Program-made: the position numbers and the translations under genes
Source: Sutterella sp.
GTDB lineage: Bacteria; Pseudomonadota; Gammaproteobacteria; Burkholderiales; Burkholderiaceae_F
NCBI GenBank assembly: GCA_003488465.1
Contig: DNLN01000191.1
Location: 1-6,023, forward strand
DNA length: 6,023 nt
Direction: 5' to 3'
The notes under the pieces: model-generated
The model's database searches: none
Told to the model about the DNA's origin: nothing
Seen by the model: only the letters and a program-made list of their open reading frames with translations
Part shown: positions 5,317-6,023 of the stretch, one piece after another
Layout: every line of letters begins with the position of its first letter
Position numbering within the stretch: position 1 is the first letter of the stretch

Positions 5317-5322
5317 AAAGGA
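5317..5322 (+). promoter_or_regulatory. Ribosome binding site of the fumarase gene
   Basis: AAAGGA six bases before the ATG at 5329; it fixes the start of the class I fumarase. Confidence 0.7.
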
Positions 5323-5328
5323 ATAGCG

Positions 5329-6023
5329 ATGGCCACGACCCCTGAGTTTAAGTACGCGCCCATGTTCCAGCATGGCAAGGACGAAACCGAATACTACTGC
5401 CTGAGCAAGGAGCACATCTCCACGGCAATGTTTGAGGGCAAGGAGATCCTCAAGGTTGAGCCTGAAGCGCTCACGATGATGATCAATCGCGCCTTCTGCG
5501 ACGCCCAGTTCATGCTGCGCCGCTCTCATAATGAACTGGTTGCCAAGATCCTTCATGATCCGGAAGCCTCCGACAACGACAAGTATGTTGCCCTGACGTT
5601 CCTGCGCAACGCTGAAGTGGCTGCCAAGCGCATCCTTCCTTTCTGCCAGGACACCGGCACGGCGATCGTCCACGGCGAGAAGGGCCAGCAGGTCTGGACC
5701 GGCTTTGAGGACGAAGAGGCCATCAGCCTTGGCGTGTTCAAGACCTACACCGAGCAGAACCTGCGCTACTCCCAGAACGCTCCGCTCACGATGTTCAAGG
5801 AGATCAACACCAAGTGCAATCTGCCGGCTCAGATCGACATCGAGGCCACGCAGGGTGAAGAGTACAAGTTCCTGTGCGTCGTTAAGGGCGGCGGCTCTGC
5901 CAACAAGAGTTATCTGTATCAGGAAACCAAGGCCATTCTCAATCCGAAGACCCTGATTCCGTACCTGATCGGCAAGATGAAGACCCTCGGCACGGCAGCC
6001 TGCCCGCCGTACCACATCGCCTT
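5329..6023 (+). CDS. Class I (iron-sulfur) fumarate hydratase, 3' end outside window
   Basis: The first 231 residues closely follow E. coli FumA/FumB, homodimeric cytoplasmic [4Fe-4S] enzymes of about 550 residues that interconvert fumarate and L-malate and can also act on tartrate or mesaconate. Shared blocks include [15 protein letters not shown] (35-49), [13 protein letters not shown] (77-89), CQDTGTA (106-112), [10 protein letters not shown] (144-153), [17 protein letters not shown] (186-202) and [11 protein letters not shown] (221-231). Cys106 and Cys225 correspond to two of the three cluster ligands; the third would lie beyond the edge. The frame is open to the last base, and the start is supported by AAAGGA. 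I leave the symbol empty because FumA, FumB and related tartrate or mesaconate hydratases cannot be separated here. The operator-like site shared with larA lies in its upstream region. Confidence 0.95.
   Translation, partial: MATTPEFKYAPMFQHGKDETEYYCLSKEHISTAMFEGKEILKVEPEALTMMINRAFCDAQFMLRRSHNELVAKILHDPEASDNDKYVALTFLRNAEVAAKRILPFCQDTGTAIVHGEKGQQVWTGFEDEEAISLGVFKTYTEQNLRYSQNAPLTMFKEINTKCNLPAQIDIEATQGEEYKFLCVVKGGGSANKSYLYQETKAILNPKTLIPYLIGKMKTLGTAACPPYHIA

Noticed and set aside
5302..6015. A 237-codon minus-strand frame opposite the fumarase gene
   Set aside because: Antisense to a well-conserved FumA-like frame; no recognisable domain.
1..6023. CRISPR array, insertion sequence, tRNA or rRNA
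   Set aside because: No regularly spaced repeats, transposase frame, terminal inverted repeats, cloverleaf or rRNA-like sequence were seen.

Overview
The window carries most of a nickel-pincer-nucleotide (NPN) cofactor system. On the minus strand, in transcription order, are a type I 3-dehydroquinate dehydratase (aroD, 4684-3914), a LarA-family nickel-dependent 2-hydroxyacid racemase/epimerase (3724-2444), and the cofactor biosynthesis genes larB (2281-1616), larC (1613-858) and larE (861-34). At the left edge a further reading frame starts inside the larE stop codon (37-1) and runs out of the window. On the plus strand are an Hsp15/HslR-type S4 RNA-binding protein (4769-5167) and the first 231 codons of a class I, iron-sulfur fumarase (from 5329, cut by the right edge).

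Organism: base composition is moderately GC-rich. HslR and the FumA/FumB-like fumarase point to a proteobacterium. The mix of an oxygen-labile class I fumarase, type I dehydroquinase and a nickel racemase would fit an anaerobic or microaerophilic gut proteobacterium, perhaps a Sutterellaceae-like betaproteobacterium. This is an inference from gene content only.

Layout and transcription: aroD ends in a strong hairpin terminator (3851-3884), so larA is a separate unit. The larA leader has a perfect TATAAT on the minus strand (3820-3815), an inverted-repeat operator candidate (3769-3786) and a good ribosome binding site. A second hairpin terminator (2390-2426) lies between larA and larB. larB, larC, larE and the edge frame are then tightly packed (a 2-bp gap, then two 4-bp ATGA overlaps).

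How the genes work together: by family knowledge, LarB carboxylates and hydrolyses nicotinic acid adenine dinucleotide, LarE converts the two carboxylates to thiocarboxylates, and LarC inserts nickel. The finished cofactor is tethered to the LarA lysine (Lys186 here). LarA keeps all the catalytic residues I can place.

Most notable points: (1) a near-identical 18-bp inverted repeat (17/18 matches) lies upstream of both larA and the fumarase gene, suggesting one regulator joins hydroxyacid racemisation to fumarase, and perhaps malate as the relevant acid; (2) LarC is only a LarC1-like N-terminal domain, with no LarC2 domain in the operon, and its normally acidic motifs are eroded; (3) LarE has three cysteines in the positions expected of the iron-sulfur-cluster type rather than the one-cysteine sacrificial type.
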